Source: an uncultured Lachnospiraceae bacterium (GTDB lineage Bacteria > Bacillota > Clostridia > Lachnospirales > Lachnospiraceae). Taken from it: a stretch of 64,000 nt of DNA. The position numbers and the translations under genes are program-made. The notes under the pieces were generated by a model. The model had not been told where the DNA came from. It did not search any database and saw only the letters and a list, made by a program, of their open reading frames with translations. Positions within the stretch are counted from its first letter, which is position 1. Every line of letters starts with the position of its first letter. The stretch spans positions 122,428 to 186,427 of the forward strand of contig CAJUFN010000002.1 in the NCBI GenBank assembly GCA_910585545.1, written 5' to 3'. Positions 41,647-50,945 of the stretch are shown one piece after another.

Positions 41647-43551
41647 TTAAAATTCAAATACTGCAACCCCATATGGCGGTAATTTATACGCGAAAGAAAA
41701 TGGTCTTCCATCACACTCGCCTTTCACCGCTTTATATACAAGTGGACGTTCCTCACCTTTTCCACCGTATTTCTTCTCATCGCTGTTAAGAATCAGCTTG
41801 TACTGTTTCCTTCTTGGCACGCCTACACGATAATCATCACGCGCCATAGGCGTAAAGTTACATACAAACAGCAGATTCTTCTTATTTTCTTCTGAATGCC
41901 GGATAAAACTGAAAATACTTCTGTCACCGTCATCTGCATTTACCCACTCAAAACCTGCCGGTACAGAATCAAGCTCATACATCGCTTTGTTCTTTTTATA
42001 AAGATGCAAAAGATCCTTTGTAAAATTCTGAAGATACTGATGATACTCCTCCCCAAGCAAATACCAGTCAAGCTCTCGTGCCTCACTCCACTCCCGCAGC
42101 TGAGCAAAATCCTGTCCCATGAACAACAGTTTCTTTCCAGGATGTCCCATCATAAATGCATAACCCGCCTTGAGGTTAGCGAATTTGTCAAATCCAAGTC
42201 CTGGCATCTTATTGATCATAGAACATTTCAGATGAACCACTTCATCATGAGAAAGTACAAGAATATATTTTTCACTATATGCATAACTAGACGCAAATGT
42301 CATCTGATTATGACATCCTTTTCTAAAATATGGATCCAGTTTCATATATTCAGTAAAGTCATGCATCCAGCCCATATTCCATTTCATACTGAATCCAAGA
42401 CCATCATTCTCCGGCTTATCCGTCACCTTCGGCCATGCTGTAGACTCCTCAGCAATCATAACCGCGCCTTTATTCCTTCCAAGCACAACAGAATTCAAAT
42501 GTTTAAAAAATTCAATCGCTTCCAGATTCTGATTACCGCCATACTTATTAGCTACCCACTGTCCGTCCTGTTTGCCGTAATCTAAGTAAAGCATGGAAGC
42601 TACCGCATCCACGCGAAGTCCATCCACATGATAATGCTCCATCCAGAACAATGCATTCCCAATCAAAAAATTCTGCACTTCTTTTTTGGAATAATCAAAA
42701 ATCTTGGTTCCCCAATCCGGATGCTCGCCTTTACGCGTATCTGCATATTCGAATGTCGGCGTCCCATCAAAATTTGCTAATCCATGAGCATCGCGCGGAA
42801 AATGTGCAGGTACCCAATCTAAGATAACGCCGATTTTATTGCGATGAAAATAATTGATCATATATGCAAAATCCTGCGGCGTTCCATACCTGGATGTCGG
42901 TGCATAATATCCCGTTACCTGATATCCCCAGGAACCGTCAAACGGATATTCTGCAATTCCCATCAATTCGATATGGGTATATCCCATCTCCTTCATATAC
43001 GCTGTAGCCTCATGTGCAAACTCTCTATATGTGTAAAATCCATCATCATCCTGCCCCGGATGTCTTTTCCAGGATCCAATATGCGCTTCATAAATAGACA
43101 TTGGCGATTCCGTATGACGCCATGTTTCCCGCTTTTCCATCCATGTCTTATCTGTCCATTTTAAATTGCCGATATCAGTAACTTTTGATGCTGTCCCCGG
43201 ACGCAGCTCTGCATAATTTGCAAATGGATCTGCCTTAAACAGGTACTCGCCTTTTTGCGTTTCAATACAAAATTTGTACAATGCATCCTTTTTCACCCCT
43301 GGGACAAAACAGGTATAAATTCCGACTGGTTCCTCTCTTTGCATCGGATTCGCTGTCACATCCCACTCATTGAAATCTCCTACTACCGATACTGTCTTTG
43401 CATTTGGCGCCCAAACCGCAAAATAAACGCCTTCTTTTTTTCCATCTTTCACAAGATGGGCACCCAGCTTTTTGTAGATTTCATAATGTGTTCCTTGCCC
43501 AAACAAATACTGGTCAAGTTCTCCGATTTCATAAGCTTTTTTTCTTGCCAT
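41647..43551 (-). CDS. glgB: 1,4-alpha-glucan branching enzyme
   Basis: This 634-aa GH13 enzyme makes alpha-1,6 branches in glycogen. The N-terminal CBM48-like part (VYFAVWAPNAKTVSVVGDFNEW) is followed by the barrel with motifs VILDWVPAHFP, GLRVDAVASMLYLD (nucleophile Asp), IAEESTAWP (acid Glu) and LSHDEVVH (third Asp). The C-terminal beta domain is complete. The start at 43551 has GGAGAGTGAGCAT upstream; an ATG 15 bases earlier is less likely. With glgC/glgD at 51.3-53.7 kb it implies glycogen storage. Confidence 0.96.
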   Translation of the reverse strand: MARKKAYEIGELDQYLFGQGTHYEIYKKLGAHLVKDGKKEGVYFAVWAPNAKTVSVVGDFNEWDVTANPMQREEPVGIYTCFVPGVKKDALYKFCIETQKGEYLFKADPFANYAELRPGTASKVTDIGNLKWTDKTWMEKRETWRHTESPMSIYEAHIGSWKRHPGQDDDGFYTYREFAHEATAYMKEMGYTHIELMGIAEYPFDGSWGYQVTGYYAPTSRYGTPQDFAYMINYFHRNKIGVILDWVPAHFPRDAHGLANFDGTPTFEYADTRKGEHPDWGTKIFDYSKKEVQNFLIGNALFWMEHYHVDGLRVDAVASMLYLDYGKQDGQWVANKYGGNQNLEAIEFFKHLNSVVLGRNKGAVMIAEESTAWPKVTDKPENDGLGFSMKWNMGWMHDFTEYMKLDPYFRKGCHNQMTFASSYAYSEKYILVLSHDEVVHLKCSMINKMPGLGFDKFANLKAGYAFMMGHPGKKLLFMGQDFAQLREWSEARELDWYLLGEEYHQYLQNFTKDLLHLYKKNKAMYELDSVPAGFEWVNADDGDRSIFSFIRHSEENKKNLLFVCNFTPMARDDYRVGVPRRKQYKLILNSDEKKYGGKGEERPLVYKAVKGECDGRPFSFAYKLPPYGVAVFEF

Positions 43552-43617
43552 ATGCTCACTCTCCATTTCGCTTCCGCATTATAGGTACATTATACTTTAG
43601 CCACAGATAAAAAGAAA

Positions 43618-43653
43618 GAGTTTTGCAACTTTTTTCACAAATTTGCAAAACCC
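43618..43653 (-). terminator. Terminator of the TPR/AAA gene
   Basis: GGGTTTTGCAA pairs with TTGCAAAACTC (one G-T) and is followed on the minus strand by TTTCTTTTT. Confidence 0.75.
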
Positions 43654-43670
43654 TTTTCTTCTTTTTTTGT

Positions 43671-46181
43671 TTAAATTCTAAAATCGTCTTCTTTCAAAAT
43701 GATTCTATCTGTATCATCCGTTCCCTTACCAAATACACGCTTCACAAAATGTTTCATATTTGCCTTCTGTGAATGTGCAATTGCTTCATCCATGATTTCT
43801 TTCACTTCTGCAACCGTCACCGCATGATCTTCTTTCTGCATCATATCTATTCTGCTGTATAATGCCAGGATACCCATCTCATCAATACGATATCCGTTTT
43901 CTTTCGCATAAGTCTGACCAAATGTAACAAGTTCATCATTGATAAATACCGGGAGTTCCAGTTTTGACGTGAACTTTTTCTTAAAGGCCAAATTAGAATT
44001 CAACATTTTTTCCAGCGGTTTTCTCTGTTCCTCCAAAACAAACAACAATTCTTCGGTCTGTTCTTCCATCAGATCATTCAATTCACGAATCGTTCTGGCA
44101 TTTAATTTTCCAGCCTTTTCAATGATCAAAGCTCCGCCCTTTAATTTCTGCACAATACCGGTCAGCTCTTTCTTGTTCAAAGATTCCCCTGTAATGATCG
44201 CAACTTTCCCCTGTTTGATCTTTCTTTGCTTCTGGATCGCTTTTACAACATCTACCGCTAAAACAGTCTTGCCGCTACCTTTACGTCCGATAATCAACAG
44301 ATTTCCTGTCCTGGATGTTCCAAAACGATTTTTGCATTTCTTATCTGCATCGAGCACTTCTACCAACTGCTCACTCATACCTCGTATCGGCACGAAATAA
44401 GAAAATAATCTCTTCTGTTCTTCTGTCAATCCTGCCTTAAGACCAATCTCACTTTGCGCTTCCAGATCATATCTCCCCTGAACAACAAATCCAGTATCAT
44501 ATACAACGCCGCCCGGAGAACGTTTTACCTGCGGATTCGGTTCCTCAATCTCTATCGGCTCTTCTTCCGTCGCAGCTTCTTCCGGTTCTTCCGTTTCATC
44601 CTCAATGTCTTCATACGCTTCGTTAAAGTCATCGTCATACAGCTCTTCCTCATCATCGCTGTCCAAACCGGAAAATTCAACCTGTTCTTCTTCCGCATAC
44701 GTCACTTCTTCAAACGCAGGATCCTCTATCTCTGTCTCATCACTTAAGACATCATATACTTCTTCGATTTCTTCCGATTCTTCTACAAATTCCGCTTCCT
44801 CGTAGTCCTCTTCAGCTTCATACTCAGGTTCTTCATAATCTTCTTCCTCGTAGTCCTCTTCGGATTCATACTCTGCTTCTTCGAAGTCCTCTTCCTCGTA
44901 GTCCTCTTCGGATTCATACTCTGCTTCTTCGTAATCCTCTTCCTCGTAGTCCTCTTCGGATTCATACTCCGCTTCTTCGTAATCCTCTTCCTCGTAGTCC
45001 TCTTCGGATTCATACTCTGCTTCTTCGTAATCTTCCTCTTCGTAGTCCTCTTCTTCGTAATCTTCTTCCTCGTACTCGTCATCATCCACAGTTAATGACT
45101 CTACAAGTGCACCCATATTCTCAATCGGTTCTTCTTCAAATGCTTCTTCCTCTTCGACCGGCTCTTCTGCTTTTGGCTCTTCTTCTGCCGCACTGCCTTC
45201 CGCTTCATTTTCAATATCATCAATCAGACGCTGTATTTCTTCTGGCAAAATAGATGCTGTGTCCTGCAGTTTTTTCTGAGCTTTCTCAATAATCTTCTGA
45301 GCACTTTCATTTCGTCTGGCTTCTTCATTCGCCTCCACGATCTCTTTTTGTTTCGCTTCCCAGCCTTCTAAAATCTCCTCGATGCTCATCTGACCTGTGA
45401 TCTGCTTTTCCACTGGCCGCTCTTCTTCTATCTCTAAAATGTCGCTTGCCATTTCCAGGTCGCTTTCAACCTCTGCCGTACTTGCCGGCGCTTCCTTCGT
45501 CTCCTGCTCTTCTGCAGTTTTTTCCTCCGCTTCGTTTACCGGTGCTTTTTTCTTTTTGTCTTCAAAACGCTGTTCATATTTTTCCTTCTGCAATGGCGTC
45601 AGCGGTTTATAACGCATCTTCAATTCCATAGCCTTATAAACATATTTCCCCTCACTAAACCAAAGAATCAAGTCATCGCATTCTTCGAGACATTCTGCTG
45701 TTCTTCCCGCTTCATGATACAATTTTGCCAGCTCATATGCCCACTTTTCTATGTACTCTGCTTTTTTAAACTCCTCCAAAGCATCGATCTGCTGCTCCAC
45801 CGGAGCTTTCTGTGCTTTCAGGATCTTGTAACGTAAAATGAACTGATTCGGGTCCTTTGGCGCTACTCCTATAAATTCCTCATAGCAATCCATTGCCTCA
45901 CTGATATCATTCATTTTCAATGCAAGGATTCCCAGTCTGTAAACAATCTTTCTACTGCTTGGTGCACGGTCATAAGCGATAAATAATACATCTCTGCTCT
46001 TCTGATATTCCCCATTCACCTCATAAATCTCACTTACAGAATTCAGCATAGGAATATTTTTCACTTTACGCCAGTCTATTGTATCCGCAATTTCCATTGC
46101 TTTATCATAGGCTTTCTTGTTTACATACTCAAGCATTTGCTCTGTTTTTACGCGATATTCATATTTATCCAACGTTCTCAC
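43671..46181 (-). CDS. TPR / acidic-repeat / AAA-type ATPase-like protein
   Basis: This 836-aa cytoplasmic-looking protein has TPR-like helical pairs in the first ~200 residues (SEIYEVNGEYQKSRDVLFIAYDRAPSSRK and the next). A very acidic Tyr/Glu linker follows (~350-500) with five 16-residue repeats. The C-terminal ~250 residues look like a CbbX/SpoVK-type AAA domain with P-loop LLIIGRKGSGKTVLAVDVV. The Walker B position reads ALIIEKAGKL, where the expected Asp-Glu is replaced by Glu-Lys, so hydrolysis may be weak or absent. Function unknown. It has a good promoter and its own terminator. Confidence 0.75.
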   Translation of the reverse strand: MRTLDKYEYRVKTEQMLEYVNKKAYDKAMEIADTIDWRKVKNIPMLNSVSEIYEVNGEYQKSRDVLFIAYDRAPSSRKIVYRLGILALKMNDISEAMDCYEEFIGVAPKDPNQFILRYKILKAQKAPVEQQIDALEEFKKAEYIEKWAYELAKLYHEAGRTAECLEECDDLILWFSEGKYVYKAMELKMRYKPLTPLQKEKYEQRFEDKKKKAPVNEAEEKTAEEQETKEAPASTAEVESDLEMASDILEIEEERPVEKQITGQMSIEEILEGWEAKQKEIVEANEEARRNESAQKIIEKAQKKLQDTASILPEEIQRLIDDIENEAEGSAAEEEPKAEEPVEEEEAFEEEPIENMGALVESLTVDDDEYEEEDYEEEDYEEEDYEEAEYESEEDYEEEDYEEAEYESEEDYEEEDYEEAEYESEEDYEEEDFEEAEYESEEDYEEEDYEEPEYEAEEDYEEAEFVEESEEIEEVYDVLSDETEIEDPAFEEVTYAEEEQVEFSGLDSDDEEELYDDDFNEAYEDIEDETEEPEEAATEEEPIEIEEPNPQVKRSPGGVVYDTGFVVQGRYDLEAQSEIGLKAGLTEEQKRLFSYFVPIRGMSEQLVEVLDADKKCKNRFGTSRTGNLLIIGRKGSGKTVLAVDVVKAIQKQRKIKQGKVAIITGESLNKKELTGIVQKLKGGALIIEKAGKLNARTIRELNDLMEEQTEELLFVLEEQRKPLEKMLNSNLAFKKKFTSKLELPVFINDELVTFGQTYAKENGYRIDEMGILALYSRIDMMQKEDHAVTVAEVKEIMDEAIAHSQKANMKHFVKRVFGKGTDDTDRIILKEDDFRI
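44810..45075 (-). repeat. 48-bp coding tandem repeat in the acidic linker
   Basis: About five copies of a 48-bp unit encode EDYEEEDYEEAEYESE-like blocks, with small changes (EDF, EEPEYEAE). Copy number may vary by slippage. It is inside the 43671-46181 gene. Confidence 0.88.
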
Positions 46182-46267
46182 CTCTATTAATTATTTTTAT
46201 TTCTTGTTTTTATCTGGCTGCATTTTTCTTTTTTGTCACACTAAGAAGTAGACAAATTCACACATAC

Positions 46268-46296
46268 AGTTTAGCATAGCCATTGTGTAATGTCAA
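46268..46296 (-). promoter_or_regulatory. Promoter of the TPR/AAA gene
   Basis: Minus strand: TTGACA (46296-46291), 17-bp spacer, TAAACT (46273-46268), 87 bases before the ATG. Confidence 0.8.
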
Positions 46297-46335
46297 AAAA
46301 TAAACCGTTACAATTCACAAATTATAACGGTTTAT
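46294..46335 (-). terminator. Terminator of an upstream minus-strand transcript
   Basis: ATAAACCGTTA/TAACGGTTTAT (46300-46310/46325-46335) form an 11-bp perfect stem followed on the minus strand by TTTTTTG. It abuts the next promoter. Confidence 0.75.
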
Positions 46336-46722
46336 CATTTATTCAGTTTTATTAAATTCATGTTTTTTATATATACCGGAGGAAATTTATATATTGTATT
46401 CCTGTAAGCCCCATCTTTTATTCAGCGAATATTTTACATATTCTGTCGAACTTATTTTACCTTCTACTCGGCTATTCCTATCTATAACTTTTCAGGTCTT
46501 AAACCCTTTTCTTTTTCTTATTTAGCTATTCCGTCTATAACCTTTCCCTGAATGGTAAAATATATATCATGAAATCTTTTAGCTTATGTTTCTTTACACA
46601 TTCTCTAAACTTTTCAATTGTGGTATATTTTCAATATGTCTGCAAATCCTCTTACATATTCTCTATTCCAGCTTCCCTTCTCCGGTTCCCTTTTTTTAAA
46701 ATTACTGGATTTTTATCTTTTT

Positions 46723-46920
46723 CTATCTATGGTAAAGGCTTCTATCACAGGATTTTTCATTTGCCATACCACCAACATATTGAATATTATTTTCTAAACT
46801 GTCCAAGGGTAAAAGCCTCCTCTCTTTCAAATTCATTTTCCAAGAAATACTTCTTACTTGAAAACTTCGCTCTTCCTGATTTCGGATTTCCTCTGAAAAC
46901 ACATCCCCCACTTCAATCAT
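46723..46920 (-). CDS. Candidate small protein (65 aa) of an orphan transcription unit
   Basis: This 65-codon ORF lies between the promoter at 47022-47050 and the terminator at 46294-46335. AAAGGA sits very close to its ATG. The product is soluble and charged (EVGDVFSEEIRNQEERSFQ, then LKERRLLPLDSLENN), with no recognised family. It may be real, or the transcript may be a non-coding RNA. The rest of the 46182-47150 gap is A+T-rich, with two copies of a GTTATAGA-x-GGAATAGC-like sequence near 46475-46550. Confidence 0.35.
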   Translation of the reverse strand: MIEVGDVFSEEIRNQEERSFQVRSISWKMNLKERRLLPLDSLENNIQYVGGMANEKSCDRSLYHR

Positions 46921-47021
46921 TTCCTTTCTCGTCAGAAATAATATATATCGGAGAACTTTTCATTCTATCTTACTTGGAATATGAAGTTCCCGTTTCGGAT
47001 GTTTTCTTTGGGATTGATATT

Positions 47022-47050
47022 ATAATAGCACCGGGTCTTTTATTTGTCAA
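47022..47050 (-). promoter_or_regulatory. Strong promoter inside the proS / TPR-AAA gap
   Basis: Minus strand: TTGACA (47050-47045), 17-bp spacer, TATTAT (47027-47022). No recognised gene follows directly. Confidence 0.7.
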
Positions 47051-47150
47051 CACTTTTTTGAATTTTATTTTTAGTATTTTATTTATTTTTTATCACAAAT
47101 ATTATTTTCTGAATATTCAGTCTTCTTTTCGTGTGAAGAAATGTAACAGC

Positions 47151-47193
47151 ATAGAGTTAGGGGCACAGTTCAAAACTGCGCCCCTAACTCTAT
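47151..47193 (-). terminator. Terminator-like hairpin of proS
   Basis: A 20-bp stem with one mismatch and a 3-base loop, 15 bases after the proS stop. No clear U-tract follows, so it may work as a 3' stabiliser. Confidence 0.55.
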
Positions 47194-47207
47194 CTATCCG
47201 TATTTTA

Positions 47208-48647
47208 TTAATAAGATTTTCCCCAATAAGCCATATGTTTTGCCGGTTTCCCGCAAAAAATACAGGTATCAGAAATCATCTCTTCGTCCTCGATGAGACA
47301 TCTTGTAGACGCTCCGCCTGTTACCGCTTTGATTTCATCCTCACAAGCTTCGTCTCCACACCAGCAGGCTTTCACAAAGCCGCGGTTATTCTTAAATTTT
47401 TCAATAATTTCTTCCATCGTGACCGCTGTGTCAATATGGTTATTCAAGAATTCTTCTGCTTTCTTATACATATCGCTTTGAATCGTTTCAAGAATTTCAC
47501 GAAGCTTTACTGCGATCTCATCCAAAGATACCACGATTTTTTCACGCGTATCACGGCGTACCACAACAACCTGATTATTCTCGATATCTTTTGGACCGAT
47601 TTCAATACGGGTCGGAATACCAAGAATTTCCTGCTCAGAGAATTTCCATCCAGGACTCTTTTCAGATGCGTCGATTTTCACTCGGTATCCGGCTTTCTTT
47701 AACTCATCCAACAATTCGTAGGCTCTGTCAAGCACTCCTTCTTTATGCTGCGCAATCGGAATCACACGGCATTCTACCGGTGCTACGCGCGGCGGCAATA
47801 CAAGCCCGTCATCATCCCCATGAACCATGATAAGACCACCGATACTTCTTGTAGACCATCCCCAGGATGTCTCATATACGCTCTGAAGTTCATTATTCTT
47901 GTCAATATATTTAATACCAAACGCATCCGGGAAGGAACTTCCGAAGAAATGACTCGTTGCCGACTGCAGCGCCTTTCCATCATGCATCAATGCTTCGATT
48001 GTATAAGTATCCTGCGCTCCGGCAAACTTCTCGTTCTCTGCTTTTCTTCCGGATACGAATGGGATTGCCATCGTCTCTTTGTAACAGTCTTCGTATACAT
48101 GAAGCATCTGGATCGTTCTTGCTTCCGCTTCTTCATATGTTGCATGAATCGTATGACCCTCCTGCCACAAAAACTCCCTGGAACGAAGGAACGGCCTTGT
48201 TGTTTTTTCCCAGCGAAGTACAGAACACCACTGATTCCATACCTTCGGCAAGTCTCTGTATGACTGTACCGTCTTCGCCCACAGATCACAGAACATTGTC
48301 TCTGATGTAGGACGGATACACAGTCTTTCCTGTAATTTTTCCATGCCGCCATGTGTGACCCATGCCACCTCAGGTGCAAATCCTTCTACATGATCTTCTT
48401 CTTTCTTCAGCAGATTTTCGGGAATTACGGTTGGAAGATATACATTCTCAACGCCCGTTTCTTTAAAACGTCTGTCCAAATCCGCCTGAATCAACTCCCA
48501 AATTGCATATCCATTCGGAAGATAATTAAGGCACCCTTTTACACTCGAATAATCGCAAAGCTGTGCCTCACGAATAACATCTGTATACCACTGTGCAAAA
48601 TCCACATCGCGTGGTGTAATGTTTTTGACTAATTTTTCTTTTGCCAT
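47208..48647 (-). CDS. proS: Prolyl-tRNA synthetase, short archaeal/eukaryotic type
   Basis: This 479-aa class II synthetase charges tRNA-Pro. It has RPTSETMFCDLW (motif 2 region), RWEKTTRPFLRSREFLWQEGHT, GGLIMVHGDDDGLVLPPRVAP and the C-terminal zinc-like ACWCGDEACE...CIFCGKPA. It lacks the insertion editing domain of bacterial ProRS, matching the archaeal-type ProRS of many Firmicutes. The start is at 48647 after AAGGAGATAAAAC. It probably makes its own transcript, ending at the hairpin at 47151. Confidence 0.95.
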   Translation of the reverse strand: MAKEKLVKNITPRDVDFAQWYTDVIREAQLCDYSSVKGCLNYLPNGYAIWELIQADLDRRFKETGVENVYLPTVIPENLLKKEEDHVEGFAPEVAWVTHGGMEKLQERLCIRPTSETMFCDLWAKTVQSYRDLPKVWNQWCSVLRWEKTTRPFLRSREFLWQEGHTIHATYEEAEARTIQMLHVYEDCYKETMAIPFVSGRKAENEKFAGAQDTYTIEALMHDGKALQSATSHFFGSSFPDAFGIKYIDKNNELQSVYETSWGWSTRSIGGLIMVHGDDDGLVLPPRVAPVECRVIPIAQHKEGVLDRAYELLDELKKAGYRVKIDASEKSPGWKFSEQEILGIPTRIEIGPKDIENNQVVVVRRDTREKIVVSLDEIAVKLREILETIQSDMYKKAEEFLNNHIDTAVTMEEIIEKFKNNRGFVKACWCGDEACEDEIKAVTGGASTRCLIEDEEMISDTCIFCGKPAKHMAYWGKSY

Positions 48648-48712
48648 GTTTTATCTCCTTTTCACTGCCACCATTAAATCGTATTCTACTCAAAATAAAT
48701 TTTATTGTCAAG

Positions 48713-49681
48713 TTATCTCATCAGGATATATACAAAAAACAACACATACATCAAAAGGAAAACAGCGCCTTCTTTTTTACTGATTTCTCCCTTGCTAAGC
48801 GTCATGCCATATCCTATCACGCTTACAATAGCAAGGATGATCGTATCGCAAATTGCCGTCATCTGCACAGTAATCGGTAAAATTGCACAGGATGCCCCCA
48901 CGATCAGTAAAATGTTAAACAAATTGGACCCCACTACATTCCCAAGCGCCAGATCATTTTCTCCCTTTTTCGCCGCCACCAAAGAAGTCACAAGTTCCGG
49001 AAGCGATGTTCCCAAAGCTACGATCGTAAGGCCGATAAACGTCTCGCTAAGCCCGAAGGTTCGCGCGATATCTGTTGCACTCTCCACGACCAGATCTCCG
49101 CCGATAATGATTCCGGCAAGCCCCGCCAGAATATAAACACTGCTTTTTGCCGGCGACATTGCCTTTATTTCCTCTTCCTGATTCTCTTTATAATCATTAC
49201 GGTACTTCAGTGCATCTCTTACCGCATTCGCCACAAATACAACAAACAACACCAGAAGAACGATTCCATCCACTCGTCCCAGTATAAATTCACCGCTTCC
49301 GCCAAGCAGTTCTTTTATAGAAAGGGGTATCATCATCACCAACAATATAATCGTTGCAATAATAGAAAACGGAAACTCTTTTTTCAACACGGAAACATTC
49401 GCCTTGATCGGACAGACAAACGCACTCGCACCAAGCACTACAAGAAGATTAAAAATATTGGAACCAATCACATTGCTAACCGCCAAATCATTTTTCCCCT
49501 GCAGCGCTGCGGTAATACTTACGGACGCCTCCGGCATGCTTGTCCCAAATGCAACCACCGTAAGACCGATTACGATTGCCGGAACTTTTAAAAGCTTTGC
49601 AATACTCGAACTTCCGTCCACAAAAAAATCTGCTCCCTTAATTAACAGGATAAATCCTATTACCAACATCAGATAAGTCAT
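48713..49681 (-). CDS. Calcium/sodium (CaCA family) antiporter
   Basis: This 322-aa membrane protein has about ten segments in two inverted halves. The two alpha-repeats are VAFGTSMPEASVSI...NVIGSNIFNLL and VALGTSLPELVTSL...NVVGSNLFNIL, with the ion-binding Glu, Asn and Ser residues. It is predicted to exchange Ca2+ for Na+ (or H+). The start at 49681 has AAAGGAGAAAAAAG upstream; the frame is open for 40 more codons, across a less likely region that enters the repeat element. Confidence 0.9.
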   Translation of the reverse strand: MTYLMLVIGFILLIKGADFFVDGSSSIAKLLKVPAIVIGLTVVAFGTSMPEASVSITAALQGKNDLAVSNVIGSNIFNLLVVLGASAFVCPIKANVSVLKKEFPFSIIATIILLVMMIPLSIKELLGGSGEFILGRVDGIVLLVLFVVFVANAVRDALKYRNDYKENQEEEIKAMSPAKSSVYILAGLAGIIIGGDLVVESATDIARTFGLSETFIGLTIVALGTSLPELVTSLVAAKKGENDLALGNVVGSNLFNILLIVGASCAILPITVQMTAICDTIILAIVSVIGYGMTLSKGEISKKEGAVFLLMYVLFFVYILMR

Positions 49682-49721
49682 CTTTTTTCTCCTTTTAAAC
49701 TCAAATTCTCCAATTCCCCAT

Positions 49722-49857
49722 AGAACAAAGAATGTGCTTCGCACATTCTTGCGCCTGCGGCGGTCGCATACGACAACTTCATTGTACGCCGCAGTGCGCA
49801 TCCCGCGGAGCGTTTTATGATATGGGAAAGTACAAACTTTCCCATATCATAAAAAAA
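49722..49857. repeat. Structured intergenic repeat, copy 2
   Basis: It starts AGAACAAAG, then AATGTGC/GCACATT, CTTGCGC, a GC-rich block, GTGCGCATCC and GAGCGTTTTAT. It ends in an 18-bp perfect hairpin (49813-49830/49837-49854) with loop TACAAA. The block order matches 29029-29226. Confidence 0.7.
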
Positions 49858-49895
49858 GACCTTATTGCGCTCTAATATGCTCCCTGGCATAACAA

Positions 49896-50073
49896 TAGTA
49901 ACAGTTCAGCCATAACAGCTCGGATTAGCTGCTTTGCAGCCTATTTCGCCACATACGTGGCTAAATCCTCGCTTATGGCAGAGCGCCATATACAAAGTAC
50001 ACAAAAAATCTTCGTTTTCAAACAAGTTTGAATTTAGATTTTTGTGACTTTGTGCATGGCTGAACTGTTACTA
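49896..50073. mobile_element. MITE-like element, 178 bp
   Basis: Perfect 18-bp terminal inverted repeats (TAGTAACAGTTCAGCCAT and its complement) flank the 178-bp unit. ACAA on each side (49892-49895 and 50074-50077) could be a target duplication. Inside are smaller hairpins (GCTGC/GCAGC, GTGGC/GCCAC) and no ORF, so it would need a transposase elsewhere. Confidence 0.75.
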
Positions 50074-50255
50074 ACAATACGGCAATAAAAGTCTCGCTAA
50101 TTGACAATGCGAACCGGATTATGTTTAAATAATCGTGATGACGATTTCGCATTACACTGATTTTCTCAATGGAAGCTACTCCCTCTTATTCTTTGTTCAG
50201 TGTACCTGATACCCCCGTAAACGTCAAGAAAATTTTAAAATCCAAGGAGTTGTTT

Positions 50256-50924
50256 ATGAAACCGGATATTTTATACGAAGACAATGATATTATTGTATGC
50301 TATAAACCTGCAAAACTGGCTGTCCAGACCGCCCGTACAGGCATCCCTGATATGGTCAGTATCCTGAAAAACCATATATACAAGACAGACCCAAAGAAAA
50401 AGCTGCCTTATCTTGCGGTTATTCATCGTCTCGACCAGCCGGTAGAAGGCATCTTGGTATTTGCAAAAACAAAGCCGGCAGCTGCCGCTTTGACAAAACA
50501 GCTTACCTCTTTTGGATTCGGCAAACATTATATGGCCTTATTGTCCGGCAGACTTGCAAAGCCTCAGGGCACATTGGTTGACTATCTGGTCAAGGACTCC
50601 AAGACCAATTCATCCAGCGTATGCACCCCTGCCACCCCAGGCGCCAAACAGGCCATTCTCCATTATACTGTAGCCGAAGCGTCAAAAGACAGCTGTCTTG
50701 TAAATATCCGCCTGGAAACCGGCAGACATCACCAGATCCGCGTCCAGATGGCGCATGCCGGCTGTCCGATTCAAGGTGATACCAAATACAATCCCGCAGC
50801 TTCACATTCCGAACTTTACCAGCAGCTTGCACTCTGTGCCTGTCAGCTCGACTTTGCACATCCAAAGACCAACAAAGAGCTGCATTTTTCCATCACACCC
50901 GCTTTTTTTAAACACCCGGACTAA
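50256..50924 (+). CDS. RluA-family pseudouridine synthase
   Basis: This 222-aa enzyme converts uridine to pseudouridine in an RNA. It has ILYEDNDIIVCYKPAKL, LAVIHRLDQPVEGILVFAKT (catalytic Asp after HRL, residue ~60), LLSGRLAKPQG, VNIRLETGRHHQIRVQMAHAGCPIQGD and a normal C-terminus. No S4 domain is present. The start at 50256 has AAGGAGTTGTTT upstream. The RNA target (rRNA or tRNA) is unknown. Confidence 0.9.
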   Translation: MKPDILYEDNDIIVCYKPAKLAVQTARTGIPDMVSILKNHIYKTDPKKKLPYLAVIHRLDQPVEGILVFAKTKPAAAALTKQLTSFGFGKHYMALLSGRLAKPQGTLVDYLVKDSKTNSSSVCTPATPGAKQAILHYTVAEASKDSCLVNIRLETGRHHQIRVQMAHAGCPIQGDTKYNPAASHSELYQQLALCACQLDFAHPKTNKELHFSITPAFFKHPD

Positions 50925-50945
50925 AATACACTCTCCTTCTGACAA

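Noticed and set aside
44810..45075. CRISPR array
   Set aside because: Units are directly adjacent without unique spacers and keep a coding frame; no cas genes.
44783..45085. Basic 100-codon minus-strand ORF with repeats
   Set aside because: It is an alternate frame of the 48-bp tandem repeat inside the TPR/AAA gene.
46569..47702. 377-codon + strand ORF
   Set aside because: It runs antisense to the proS 3' end and through A+T-rich gap sequence; composition is Phe/Ser-rich with no family motif and no ribosome site.
48648..48712. T-box or riboswitch before proS
   Set aside because: The gap is 65 bases and has no T-box sequence or antiterminator.
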